A DNA stretch of 64,000 bases from Massospora cicadina (lineage: Eukaryota; Entomophthoromycota; Entomophthoromycetes; Entomophthorales; Entomophthoraceae). Positions 46,771 through 58,159 of this stretch are shown here, in pieces. The notes under the pieces are model-generated. The model was not told where the DNA came from. It saw only the letters and a list, made by a program, of their open reading frames with translations, and did not search any database. The DNA is taken from NCBI GenBank assembly GCA_022478985.1, contig JAKSZP010012210.1, positions 23,684-87,683 of the forward strand, written 5' to 3'. Numbering within the stretch: the first letter of the stretch is position 1; each line of letters opens with the position of its first letter. Position numbers and translations under genes: made by a program.

Positions 46771-47457
46771 TGACTCCAAATATGGATGGACGTTAAGTTG
46801 TTGCTGATTCTCTGTACTTGAAAGCCATTACTCTCCTTGCTTTGGCCCTACACACAATGAGATTTTATGTGTGTGATTTCAAGCACATGAAAGGAGCTTT
46901 AGTTGTTGTGGAGCAGGTCCAATGCTCCTTATGGCTAATCATCCCATCATCATTATAAAAATATCTTTTGATTCAACTTACGCATGGTTTTGGGCCCTCA
47001 CACAGCTTCAGGGGCACCCTCTGTCCCAAATCTGACTCCTTTAAATTCCACAAAGGGGCTTAAAACCCAAGAGGGATACCATCAGCAACATGTTTGACTG
47101 ATTCCTGACATAGAAAATTGTCAAATAGGGTCTTAGATACAATATTATATTATACTTGTCCATAACCTCAATCCATAGATTCTATTAGCACTTCATCCTT
47201 TAATTAATATGATTGACCCTGTGTGAATTACTTTGACTCAAAAACCTATATAGTATATTTCACATTCTCATCCCAACTAGGCAGGAGTTTCAGCTAATTA
47301 AAGATTTACATTTGGCTTCAGCTACAAACTTGAGAAAAATGTGAATTTTAAAGAGACAGTAAATGAGCGTCAGGCCTTAGCCTTTTTCCAACAAGAAAAT
47401 TGGGGTTTTGACCTGACAAATTCGCCTACGTAATTAGTGGTTCCTATATATTGGGAG
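46771..47457 (+). repeat. 3' LTR of element I, first fragment
   Basis: Starts TGACTCCAAATATGG behind the purine tract and matches 3227 to about 3910. It is cut by element E at 47457 and resumes near 62960. Confidence 0.6.
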
Positions 47458-47921
47458 TATAAATCCTAGGGAGCATCCCCTTTGCCTATACAGAGAAGAG
47501 TTCCTGAGTAGAACAAGAGGGGACCCAAGAAGTCTGCTGTACCCTCATTAATAAAGGCAATTTAGCACATGTGGTAGATAAGCGGTGACTTAATGCCTCT
47601 TTCTGAATAATTCTTCACTTCTGATCCAGCTATTATTAAGAAGTTGGTAAGCAGGATCAAGGGGCTGTGTAGTTAAGGTGGTGGAGGGTAGAGGTTCTTA
47701 CCAGCATGTAGCTTATCGCTTCCTCAGCGTCTCACCCCTAAGAACAGGGTTCAAGTTTCACTGAGGGTTGGAGGCCAGAATCGAACATAAACAAGATAGT
47801 TATTTCAAGTTAAAGTTTAAGAGCCATTTTCCCATAGACTTAATTTAAACAATGAATAGCAAGCCCAAACCAAACATGTTTGGGCATACAAATTTAACTA
47901 ATTTGAGTTGGTATTTCCCTA
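47458..47921 (+). repeat. 5' LTR of element E, first fragment
   Basis: Starts TATAAATCCTAGG where the 3' LTR has TGTAAGTCCTAGG. Landmarks AGTCTGCTGTACCCTC, GGATCAAGGGGCTG and AACAGGGTTCAAGTTT match 62037, 62157 and 62250. Ends at element D, with target copy CCCTA at 47917-47921. Confidence 0.7.
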
Positions 47922-48771
47922 TGTCATGGTTAAGCAACTTGATAGTGGGAACCAACGCCAAGGATAGGGCTGGGCGACAGTAGGCCCAGAAGGTAAAACT
48001 TCAGGCTCTTCCTGACCTTAGGCACATATTAGACCAATGCTGGGTACAAGCCCAATATGCCCAGGTTGGTACTAATGAGGTGCAAAACGCCCAGCCCCTT
48101 GTGTTGTCCCAAGCGTTAAAATGGACGATCTATGTAACAAACAAAGATGGTTTGATTTGTTTAATTAGCAAATGGGATTTTGAAACCCAATCAAGTTACG
48201 AAATTATGAGTTCAGGTAGAATACATCTGCAATCAATCACTCAATTGAAGGCAGTTTTGGTGTATTCAACCAAATCAGATGTGAGCATTTGCCTATTGGA
48301 GCGTCAAGGCTTGGGCCCAATTCCGCAGACCCATAAATTACCCTGACTCAGTTTAAATATTTTTTGCAACCAACACTCCTTGTTGGTCAACTTTCCTAAT
48401 AAACTTTTTACCCATTTTACATTTTATTTTATGATAATTCGAATGCTCCTGTGCATAACCTCTTTGAGGAGGTCTCGTGCTCCATTAACCTTACCATTTT
48501 AAATACACTCAAGCTATCCCCTTGTGAACCGTTGGTTCGCCCAGGTTCTCTCTAACCTGGGTCGCTTACCTCCTTCCTCTTTGTGCACCGCGTCACTTTG
48601 GGTGGGTTATCGATTATAAAACTCGCACTTCTCTGCCTAAGTTGTTATTGCTCCAGCACCCTATGCTGGGCTCTAATAACTTTTGCACTAACGGCTAGTT
48701 CCCTGATGTTGGCCTTGTGCACTGTGCACTACTACGCTGGGAACAGGAGAGTTATAGACACTTTCCTTACA
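47922..48771 (+). repeat. 5' LTR of element D
   Basis: TGTCATGGTTAAGC to CTTTCCTTACA. The frames 48080-48346 and 48583-48831 and their twins in the other LTR are LTR sequence; being duplicated exactly they are not genes. The stretch TTGGTTCGCCCAGGTTCTCT (48532-48551) is a GC-rich landmark in both copies. Confidence 0.9.
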
Positions 48772-49271
48772 TTAGTTGACCAACCTTTTAAAATTATGTG
48801 CACAAACTTTTTCTGTGTGGGACTTTTCTGAAGTGGAAATGGTGGGCGCTAGCTGAGGGCCTCAGATGTGGTCAGCCACACCGCTGTTTTCTCTTTTTCC
48901 TGAACATTGGAGTAACTCGGCATTATTATGGTTGCCTCCAACTGGAAAGTACCCATCTTTCATGCTTGTACCTGGTAGATACAGACTTTTCAAGGTCCAG
49001 AAGTTGTGATTCCCCGACTTTCCGCTGAAATTACCAATTTCAATTTTACTAAATGGGGTTTAATTTGACAGCACGTTCAGACGATGCTGGCGGAATTGGC
49101 GCAGATGGCCCTGGGGTGTTGTCCTTGGAAAATGTCGGGCATTCCATTGCTGTTATGGGATTAGGGTCGTTTGTGTCTAAAAACGCGTTTTATAATGAAA
49201 ACACTATGTATATTTCTGAACCATATTTGCTCTCTCATGGCTCAGAGAAGGAACCCATTCCTGTGTACTAA
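48772..49271 (+). pseudogene. Element D gag remnant
   Basis: By position gag. The open stretch 49053-49268 (Gly-rich, VMGLGSFVSKNAF) has no recognised domain and no zinc knuckle follows. The region is short for gag, about 0.5 kb, so part may be lost or fused to the protease frame starting at 49293. Confidence 0.45.
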
Positions 49272-49292
49272 GTCACCCTAGAAAATCCCCGT

Positions 49293-49769
49293 TTGATCTC
49301 TTCCATGATTCGCAGCACTCAGGAAGTTGAAAAGGAATTGCGCTTACAATATGAGAATGTTTATGCCCCTGCTGAAGATATGGTGAGATATGTGGCCTCA
49401 GTAGTAAGGTGGCCAAGTATCCCTCTCCATTATTTAATTCAAAATCACACCAGGGTGACATGTTACTTGCCAAATGAAGAGTCTGATGGTGATTTACTAG
49501 CGTTTTCAGCATTAAATAAAGACCATACTGGGTGTTTTCTACTGACTGCTATCCTTTCCTCCCATTTATGGAAATTCAGCACCACTATCCTGGTGGATAC
49601 TGATGCCACGGAAAGCTTTATGGACCTTAGCTTAGCCGACTATCTTGGGCTGCATTACTTTCCTGATGGTATGGTTAGGGGAGGGGCGTCCCAAGGTATT
49701 TCCACTCTAAAGGTCGTTAGGACAGTTGACTATCAGGTTGGCAAATACCACTTGTCCGATCACTTCTAA
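49293..49769 (+). pseudogene. Element D protease frame, DTG changed to DTD
   Basis: An open stretch of 158 codons. The first 85 residues are a Gag/protease lead-in; ILVDTDATESFMDLSLADYL is the active-site strand, with the Asp at 49596-49598 and Asp (49602-49604) in place of the conserved Gly. DYLGLHYFPD follows as usual in this lineage. The frame ends TAA at 49767-49769, where similarity continues in another frame. Confidence 0.7.
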
Positions 49770-49799
49770 GCTATCAAAAACCTCCTGTAACCCATCATT

Positions 49800-50705
49800 T
49801 TGGGTGTGGAGTGGTGGTGGAAGTTTGATGTTAGAACCAACTTGAAAGAGAATATCCTAACCATAACAGTAAATAACGGTTGTACACTTGTTGTTCCTTT
49901 GTCTGAGGCTGACGCTCAGGGTGACTTGCCCCACTGGCCCCACCTTCACACCCTTAGCCTTGCCTCTATTCTGAAGCCTACTTGGTGGTTCGCCTACCTT
50001 CTTTTTTGGAGGGTTAAGAATCTTCCTTTGATGCAGCTTCAGCGGATGCAATACCTGATCATTCCTAGTATGACTGTGACCAAGCTCACGGTGGATCTGG
50101 TGTGTATTTCTTCTCCCATTTACCCCTTGACCATCCGGGAGGAAGAAGCATTAGATGTGTGGGTGAAGAAGCAGTTAGCCAAAGGCGCGATTTTCAGCGG
50201 ACCTCTCCTGTTTGCTCCCCCTTCTCTTGGTTGAGAAGGCTGATGGTACTCTATGCCTGTGCATATACTATGGGAACCTCAACAACGTTTCTATACCAAA
50301 CCTACATCCCATCCATTTGGATTCATAGATTTCGCGCTATGTGGAGAAGGCGAAGGTTTTCTCTAAGCTGGAGTTCCTCAATGCGTTCAATCAGATCTGG
50401 ATAAAGAAGGGCCAGGAGTGGTTAACTGTATTCCGCACCAGAAAAATATTTACAGTTTTGGGTCATGCCATTTGGGCTTAAGAATGCCCCTGCTATCTTT
50501 CAACGCCGCATTGATGCTGCGTTGGGAGACTTGTTGAGGTATGCTCGGTTGCCTACATGGAAGATATACTGGTGTTTTCCCCTGATCAGGAGTCCCATGA
50601 AGTACACCTTAGTCAAGTGGTGGAGCGGTTAAAGGCAGCCAGCCTTACAATGGAGATAAGCAAGTGTGAGTTTTTAAGTCTTAGGTCACTTTTCTGGGCA
50701 ACGTC
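49800..50705 (+). pseudogene. Element D reverse transcriptase; YxDD changed to YMED
   Basis: The linker is open for 144 codons at 49800-50231 and includes YPLTIREEEALDVWVKKQLA just before the fingers motif. LVEKADGTLC near 50227 and MPFGLKNAPAIFQRR near 50469 follow in other frames. The active site reads AYMEDILVFSPD (50554-50565 for the box): the first catalytic Asp is Glu. KCEFLSL near 50665 leads to the thumb. Confidence 0.75.
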
Positions 50706-51360
50706 ATGTTTGACCAAGGACACATGATAACTCCAGACAAGGAGAAGGCGATTCGTGAGTGGCCAGCCCCCACCTTCATCAAGGAATTGAGAAGCTTTTT
50801 GGGGATGTATACGTTTCTTGGGAAGTTCACGCCAAAACTTTCTGAGGTGGCAGCGCCCTTGTATAGGGCTAGTGGTGCAAAAGTACTTCAGTGGTCCCTC
50901 GTTTTGGAGGATGCTTTCCAAGCTGTGAAGTGCACCCTGTTGTCCACGTCCATCCTTCACCATGTCGACTCTTCCAAAGAGTTCGTTGTGTCTACTGGTG
51001 CCTCCAACTTCGCCATAGCAGCTGCCTTGTTACAAGTAGGCGAAGATGGGATAGAGCATCCAGTAATATTATTTCTAGGAAAATGTCTCTTCCTGAGTTG
51101 AATTATGCCATTTACGACAACGAGTTACTAGCAGTGGTGGAGGCGCTGACTTATTGGCATCACCACTTGCATGGCTCTACCCAACTGTTCCGCATACATA
51201 AAGATCACCATGCCTTGCTGTACTACCTTGTCCCTCATGTCCTAACCCCCCCGGCAGACCCATTGGCATGAGACCCTTGCCTAATTTGCCTTTTCTTATG
51301 AATTCATCAAGGGCAAGGATAATGGTTTGACAGATGCTTTAAGAAAAACCCAGCTTTAGC
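50706..51360 (+). pseudogene. Element D RT thumb and RNase H
   Basis: An open stretch of 131 codons (50706-51098) has MITPDKEKAIREWPAPT, LRSFLGMYTFLGKFT and FVVSTGASNFAIAAALLQ, in which the catalytic RNase H Asp is Gly. The other half (ELNYAIYDNELLAVVEAL, then IHKDHHALLYY) is in the overlapping frame 50891-51268, so a frameshift lies near 51070. A stop ends the domain near 51270. Confidence 0.75.
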
Positions 51361-51639
51361 TCCATATCCGAAGGAGGTAGAAGTCCACAACACACAGGTG
51401 ATGATTCCTCCAGATAAAGTTGTATCTCAACTTCCCTCTTCCCCAGCCAATGGGCCAGCGCTTGCACCTCTGGAAAATGCGGAGGAATATGGTATGTTCA
51501 GAAAGGTGGTCCTTTCTCATCCGCTATCTGCTAATATACTATGGTACTTTCTAAGAGCGCTTTAAATCAAGAGGACCTATCCTGGGGTTATCACGTAAAG
51601 GATGAGATGGTGCGGTTTCAGGTACGCCTTTGGGTAACT

Positions 51640-52720
51640 GCTGGACCTTTGCGTCTGGAATAATCCAGGACCACCATGATGGAATCACCATTGGTCATCC
51701 TGGGAAAGCAAAGACCATGGAGCTGATACGTCGCACCTACATTTGGAAGGGCTTGCCTGCTCAGGTGGGGCAGTATTGTAAGGAGTGTTTGATCTAATAC
51801 CAAATGAAGCCAAATCGTCACCTTTAGCGGCGTTGTTAGTATCAGTCCATAAAGCTGAGGGGCCCTGGACTTCTCTATTGGTGGATTTCATTGTGGAACT
51901 ACCTGTCCCTGATGGTTACAATGCCATCATGGTGGTGGACCATTTTATGAAGTTCGCCCACTTTATTCTTTGCAGAACAACAATAACCGCAGCTGAGATG
52001 GCTGGGCTCTACGTCACTCATGCGTTTGCGCTTCATGGGGTTCCTCAAGAAATTATCAGTGACCGGGGCCCACAGTTCACCTCCATCTTTGGGAAGAGTT
52101 GTGTAAGACTCTTCAGATTCGCCCCTGACGTTCAACTGCCTATTACCTCAATCAGATGGACAGAATGAACTAGTGAACCAGTGCTTGGAACAGTTTCTGT
52201 GGTGTTACACTGCTGCAGATCATTCAGATTGGGTTTCTCACCTTCCCATGGCCCATTTTATCTACAACAATACTTTGCACTCTTCAATTGGTTGTTCTCC
52301 TTTTTTGCCAACCATGGCTTTACCCCGCCTTTAACATGGAGCCTAACTGTAATTCTAAAGTTGAAGCAGTGGTGAACTTTGCTAAGACCATCAATAAGGT
52401 CCACCAAGGGGTTTCCACAAGTTTGGAGGCGGCTATACCAGTTTATAAGGAGAACGCCAATGGAAAGCGATGAGTGGGTCCAGCGTACAAGGAAGGGGAT
52501 CTCGTGATTCTTGATGCTCGTAACATCCCTATCAAGCAGCCATGCAAAAAGCTGGTTCCAAAGATAATTTGTCCTTACCGCGTTGTGAGAAAGGTAAATC
52601 ATGCCTCATACCAGTTTTTTTCCCTTTGCATTTCAGATCTCCTCAGTCTTTAATGAGAGCAAATTGTCGTTGTTTGAGGGCCCCCCACCTGAGACTCCTT
52701 AGGCTTATCTCGTGGATGGG
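51640..52720 (+). pseudogene. Element D integrase, D-D-E present, one frameshift before Glu
   Basis: The zinc-binding part has IGHPGKAKTMELIRRTYIW near 51693. The open stretch 51785-52165 holds LLVDFIVELPVPDGYNAIM with the first Asp and QEIISDRGPQFTS with the second. The Glu lies in another frame (SDGQNELVNQCLEQ near 52155). C-terminal strands GDLVILDARNIPIKQPCKKL near 52500 and a HASYQF strand near 52605 complete the protein. Apart from a few shifts it is nearly whole. Confidence 0.8.
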
Positions 52721-52724
52721 GCAC

Positions 52725-52996
52725 CAGAATGGGAAGTATAGGAGATAGTAGCCTCCCACCATGTTAAAAGACATCTCGAGTACCTAGTATCTTGGAAGGG
52801 GTTAACTTGGCTGAGAACAGTTGGGTGCCAGCATGTGACTGTGTACATGCCCAAGACCTGATCAAATCATTCCAAAATTGTTTTCCTAAGGCTGCAAGAG
52901 CAAAGTCCAACCCTTCCGTCGCTGCTATGAAGTTGCCACCTGCACATAAGAACTTCACCTTAGTGAACGCCCCTGGAGGGGGGTGGAGCCCTTGAA
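52725..52996 (+). pseudogene. Element D chromodomain and C-terminal tail
   Basis: EWEV, stop, EIVASHHVKRHLEYLVSWKG (52730-52800) is the first half; after a frameshift AENSWVPACDCVHAQDLIKSF completes the fold. The tail (AHKNFTLVNAPGGG) ends in TGA at 52994-52996. The purine tract GAAGGAGGAGAGGG (52994-53007) follows, four bases before the LTR start. Confidence 0.75.
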
Positions 52997-53010
52997 GGAG
53001 GAGAGGGTAA

Positions 53011-53859
53011 TGTCATGGTTAAGCAACTTGATAGTGGGAACCAACCCCAAGGATAAGGCTGGGCGACAGGAGGCCCAGAAGGTGAAACTTTAGGCTCTTC
53101 CTGACCTTAGGCACATAGTAGACCAATGCTGGGTACAAGCCCAATATGTTCAGGTTGGTACTAATGAGGTGCAAAACGGCCAGCCCCTTGTGTTGTCTAA
53201 AGCATTAAAACGGACGATCTATGTAACAAATGAAGATGTTTCAATTCAGTTAACTGGCGAATGGGGTTTTAGAACCCATTCAAGTTACGAAATTATAAGT
53301 TCAGGTAGAATACATTTGCAATCAATTACTCAAGTGAAAACAGTTTCAGTGAATTTGACCTAATGAGATGGGAGCGTTTGCCTATTGGAACGTCAAGGCT
53401 TGGGCCCAATTCCGCAGACCCATAATTACCCTGACTCAGTTTAAATATTTTTTGCAACCAACATTCCTTGTTGGTCAACTTTCCTAATAAACCTTTTACC
53501 CATTTTACATTTTATTTTATGATAATTCGAATGCTCCTGTGCATAACCTCTTTGAGGAGGTCTCGTGCTCCATTAACCTTACCATTTTAAATACACTCAA
53601 GCTATCCCCTTGTGAACCGTTGGTTCGCCCAGGTTCTCTCCAACCTGGGTCGCTTACCTCCTTCCTCTTTGTGCACCGCGTCACTTTGGGTGGGTTATCA
53701 ATTATAAAACTCGCACTTCTCTGCCTAAGTTGTTATTGCTCCAGCACCCTATGCTGGGCTCTAATAACTTTTGCACTAACGGCTAGTTCCCTGATGTTGG
53801 CCTTGTGCACTGTGCACTACCACGCTGGGAACAGGAGAGTTATAGACACTATTTTTACA
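53011..53859 (+). repeat. 3' LTR of element D
   Basis: Starts TGTCATGGTTAAGC, ends ATTTTTACA, nearly identical to 47922-48771, followed by the target copy TCCTA. Confidence 0.9.
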
Positions 53860-53864
53860 TCCTA

Positions 53865-54392
53865 CTGACCCTGGCCATAGGCACAATCTGTGAAATGGCT
53901 GGTTCATATGCCTGGCCACTTTTAGGCCACCAAAAATTAGCAAAAGTTTTGATAATAATCCAAATGGGAGGCGGGGTAATCCTCCCTTACCCATCAGATA
54001 TGTTTTTATTGATTTTGACATTTTGTTTATCCTCAAATCTCTCTGCATTGGGGATTGATGGCCCAATGCACATCCCCTTTATTCACCATCACGTTTATAA
54101 GGGAGTAGTCCCTACCAGGTCTTCTGTCACTCTGTTTTCTTATTCACTACCCTTTTTATTAAATAAATATATTAGATTACCAAGTTTTAGATTAAGAATT
54201 TGTTTTTGTTAATTAACAGCTATGTTTTCTGATTCTGAGTTTACCTGGTTTTTGTGGTATTATCCCTCCTCACTATCTACCATACTATGTAGATGGATGT
54301 ACTGGCAGAAATACTGGCTTTTACTTTAGGCACTAACTCATCCTAAGTGGCAATTTGGATTTATAATTATCTGCATTCTCCATGACTTTTAT
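53865..54392 (+). repeat. 5' LTR of element E, second fragment
   Basis: GGGATTGATGGCCCAATGCA near 54050 matches GGGATTGATGGTCCAATGCA near 62618, and GTAGATGG near 54289 matches 62861. It continues the LTR interrupted by D. The end is placed near 54392 from fading similarity. Confidence 0.65.
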
Positions 54393-54949
54393 GGGAATAC
54401 CTTTCATTCTTAGCCTAATCCACCCTATATAAACTGGGTGATGCATTGGTTTTATATGAGAAGAGAATAGAAGCCTTTGTAAATTCTACATTTTATGGAT
54501 GGTCATATCTTTCCTTGACGTAAAGCTTCTATTCCATAGTTGAAAATTACCTTCCAATTTAAAATAGTTTGACTCAAACACCATTTTCAAAATGTAATTG
54601 TGTTTAACTACTTAGATCCCATGGTATGTCTATTTTGGACAGGTCACAAGTGTTATTGGTGTTTGTTCCAGCTCCAGAGCCTCTCTCCCCCAGCCTCACA
54701 GTTATGTGTTCTGGTGGCCTCACTCCTTCTGTTGAGCAAGGCGCTTATGGAATATAGGATTATATCATCTGTGCCTCTGTTGTCCGCGGTGCAACAAACA
54801 GAGAGTGATGTAACCTTAAAATTGATAAAACTAATTTATCTCTGAAGCTCATTAATTGATATTAAAGGTATTTTCCTATACCCACCAATTATACCCCATC
54901 AAGTTTTCTGACTAAAAAGTTCATGGTTACTTTTTATTAGATTTAAAAA
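54393..54949 (+). other. Gag position of element E, unreadable
   Basis: About 0.55 kb between LTR and protease. The frame 54600-54845 has no recognised motif. Length is similar to the gag region of element D. Confidence 0.35.
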
Positions 54950-56750
54950 TTATTTAGGATCCCAAATGGTATCTATCAAGGCCCTCATAGATACAGGTGT
55001 TTCTGGGAATTCATGAGCTTGATAATTACTCAGGAATTGGATCTGATTCATGAATTAGTACCTTTCATTTGGAACTTCTTCAGTCATATGACTTGTTTTG
55101 AAGTAAGTGACCTAGTACTTTTCTTTGCATAATTTCTTTTTGTAACTGGTTCACTGCTTTGCCAGACTTATTATTACCAATTATATTTGGGGTAAGTTGG
55201 TGGTGTCGTCATAAGGTTAGTATCATCCTGGAGGTCAAATTTTTGTTTTATGAGAATTTGATCCTTTGTGGTAATTTACTCTTATGGATACGTTTGCTCC
55301 AGTAAGAGAAGTGAGCTCCATTCTGGTGAAACCCTCTCCAATTGAGCTCTAACCCAGTTTCCCATCACCGTTGTTGCCTTATAGAGACATCTTAATTATG
55401 GAGAAGATAATTGACTTCCACTACATTTTAAGTAAGATTTGTATTTTTTGCTTGACAGTAGATTTGATAAATATAAACTGCCTGATTTTTTCCACATTCC
55501 AAAAATGAGAATAAGGTGTTAAAGGTCTCTTTAGAGGATAGGCTTCAGAAAGGATGGATATTCTAGCTATAATTGTCTATTGCATCTCCCAATCTCTTTA
55601 CCAAAAGGTTGAGGGAACTTATGGTCATGGTGGATCATGATCATTTGAGTAATATCACGGTACACATACCCTAACCTCTGACCTTGAAAAACATTATCAA
55701 AGTGATTGCAAAGCCACAGGTTTTTTCTAAATATGGATAATATAATTTATAAAATCAATTTTGGGTCATGGAAGGTCAAGAGTGCTCACAGTGATCTGCA
55801 CTAAGAGGATACAATATCAAGGTAATTCTCTTTGGGCTTAAAATTAAACTGCCACGCTCCACCACATGATTTATGACGTCTTGGGTAATCATCGCTTTAC
55901 CTGTGCTGTGGCCTATATAGATGACATCTTGTTAGAATCACCCAATTATAAGCAGCATGTAAAGAATCTTAAGTCTGTGTTTACTGCCTAAAAATGGACT
56001 TATATTTAAAAAACTTTAACCTTGAAGGGTTTAAATAAAAATTACATTTGCTGAAAAACCTAGTTCTGAAGGTTGGTAAGCCGTTCCCCTGTAAGATTAA
56101 GGATTCCTTGCGTGGCCTGCTCCCACAATTCAGAAACAGCTTCTTATCTTCATGGGTAAGACCGTTTTCCTTCAGAAGTGTTCACTGCGTTGTCTCAGTT
56201 GGTGGCACCCTTCAACTTTTGACGGGAAAGATCACCTCATATAAGCGGACATAGGTTTGCAAAAAGCGTTTTATTCCAATAAGATCGTCATGTGTCACTT
56301 CCAGTCCTCAAGCACGCTGATCCCTCCAAGCCCTTTATTGTGGCATGAGATGCTTTAGAGTCAGCCTTGGGGGCATAGCTACACCAGGACCATAAAGGAG
56401 TTACACACTCAGTCGCCTATTTTTCTTTCCAGTTCTCCTCATCAGAGCAATCAAGGTCAATTTATGATAAGGAGCTTTCTGCGGTGGGAAGGTCACTCAT
56501 ACACTGGGTTTATCTACTTTTAATGGCGTTACATGAAGCTGCAGTTAGAATAGACCACCATGCTATCAGGTATTTTAGGAAGCCCTAAAAAGTTGACCCA
56601 ACATCAGGCTCAGACTTATTTCAATCTCTGTAGCTTCGATTCTAACTGGTTTCTAAGATGTTATTTGAATGTTCTTACATTCATTATGCGTCAAAACCCT
56701 CCCTGAGTCTTACTAATGAAGAGGCGCAAAAAAACTGACCATGGTCATCC
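54950..56750 (+). pseudogene. Element E protease, RT and RNase H
   Basis: MVSIKALIDTGVSGNS at 54967 is the protease active-site strand with D-T-G intact (Asp 54990-54992). RT is read from FGLK near 55828 to AYIDDILLESPNYKQHV, with the Y-I-D-D box intact at 55914-55925. RNase H follows: ALESALG near 56350, SRSIYDKELSAVGRSLIHWV near 56455 with the conserved Glu, and RIDHHAIRYF near 56550 with the Asp-His-like pair. Stops and shifts separate the blocks. Confidence 0.65.
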
Positions 56751-56839
56751 CCTTCCCAAATTTTAGCCATTGCACTTCATGAAAATTCTGTAGCACCCTG
56801 AGACCCCTGATGTCCCTCTGGTTTACTGTGTGTTGTGGG

Positions 56840-57514
56840 CCAAACATCCTTCTTTGAGGGGCTGTAATTGTTTAATCAGCCAGTACACTCATCCCATAAA
56901 CATACCCAATATACTTTAAGACGGGATGATTCTGTTCCATAGAAAAGTGGGTAACTCCCCAGATTCATGATGAGGTAATCCGCGGCACCCCTGATTCTCA
57001 AAAGGTAGGCCTTTTAGAACTTAGGAAATGCCTTGAATTTGTTAAACAAATCATTTAATTGGTCAGGTATTTTTAAGGATATTCCCACATGTTTAAGTAA
57101 TTGCATAATTTGTGCTGGTAAAACAGAGTTGTCAGGTAAACTGAAGCGCAACATCCATTGCAGCAGGCAGGAGGCCCAAGGACTCCAGTGTATTTAGACT
57201 TCATTGTCATATCCTAGTTTAATGGGATTGATGCCATAAAGGTTGTGATAGTTAGGTTCCAAAGGTATTTTTGTTTATCCTATGTTCCTTTTCAATCTCA
57301 GATGAGACGGGATGCTTCTTTGTCAGCCATGTCTTTACCACGTTCAGTTTACCTATGGAGGTGGTGAGTGATTAGGGTCCCAAGATTACAGCCTGTTTCT
57401 TGGGTGGTCTGCTAACCATTCTGAAGATTAAGCCAGTCGCTCCCTGGCGTACCATCCCTAGAGTGATAGGCAGATAGAAAGGGTCAACCAGATCCTAAAA
57501 ATTTATCCTACTAT
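56840..57514 (+). pseudogene. Element E integrase core, catalytic residues traceable
   Basis: VYLDFIVIS carries the first Asp at 57197-57199, VVSD then stop then GPKITACF the second at 57370-57372 (the usual Arg is a stop), and QIERVNQILK the Glu at 57477-57479 in a shifted frame. The pattern equals that of element D. Element F interrupts right after this at 57515. Zinc-binding residues upstream are hard to read. Confidence 0.6.
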
Positions 57515-58148
57515 TGTAATTGGATCAGAGGCTCGAGTTACAACTGCACAGGCCAGTATATTTGCATATAAAACAAAGTGTATAATATGAAGACAGCAGC
57601 CCAACAATAAAAAATTAAAAATTATATTATTAAAGGTTCTTTATTAACAACTTAAACAAGAGTGATGATAAGAAAGGCCCTTTCATTTTGCATTCCTATC
57701 ATGATAATTATACAGTAGAGTACCAAGAAGTGCATAGTTATTCTGGAAAATGGTAGATAACATTGGTTTGTAATATTTTTTGGTAAAACCTTCAATGATT
57801 CTTTTATGCCTGTGGTGGAAGGGATAAAATAAAAAATAATTAAAAAATGACTTTATTTATGATTCCGTAAAGCCTTGTAAATCAATAGTAAATGAGGGGG
57901 GAATTTCTAGTGGGGTGGTAAGGATTTGACCCTCAGTAGCTATACAGCTACATATAAAAACGTGAACATGTGGGCAAGGGAAAATGACATAACTTGATTC
58001 AATGGATTGACAGTGGCGTCATAGCAATTCGTTATAGCTTAGTTTAGCATATTAATCTTGGCATCAAGGCCTAAAGTATCAAAACCTTAATCTAAAGTAA
58101 AATTCAATAAAATAAAAATGAATAATTTGTCAGACTAAATCCGCAACA
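57515..58148 (-). repeat. 3' LTR of element F
   Basis: TGTAATTGGATCAGAGGCTC to ATCCGCAACA (plus strand), paired with 60554-61159. ATGGATTGACAGTGGCGTCA (57999-58018) matches ATGGATTGACAGCGGCGTCA near 61015. Confidence 0.65.
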
Positions 58149-58159
58149 TTTCCCTCCAC

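Larger units (their letters stand above)
47922..53859 (+). mobile_element. Element D: youngest Ty3/Gypsy chromovirus, in the 5' LTR of E
   Basis: LTRs of 850 and 849 bp (47922-48771, 53011-53859), TG...CA, flanked by CCCTA (47917-47921) and TCCTA (53860-53864). The LTRs are nearly identical: I count about eight differences in the first 148 bp. Total 5938 bp with gag, protease, RT, RNase H, integrase and chromodomain. The genes still contain stops and shifts, and the protease and RT active sites are altered. Confidence 0.9.

Noticed and set aside
48583..48831. 82-codon frame with hydrophobic segments, seen again at 53539-53868
   Set aside because: It is the same LTR sequence of element D in both copies; hydrophobicity reflects LTR composition, not a membrane protein.
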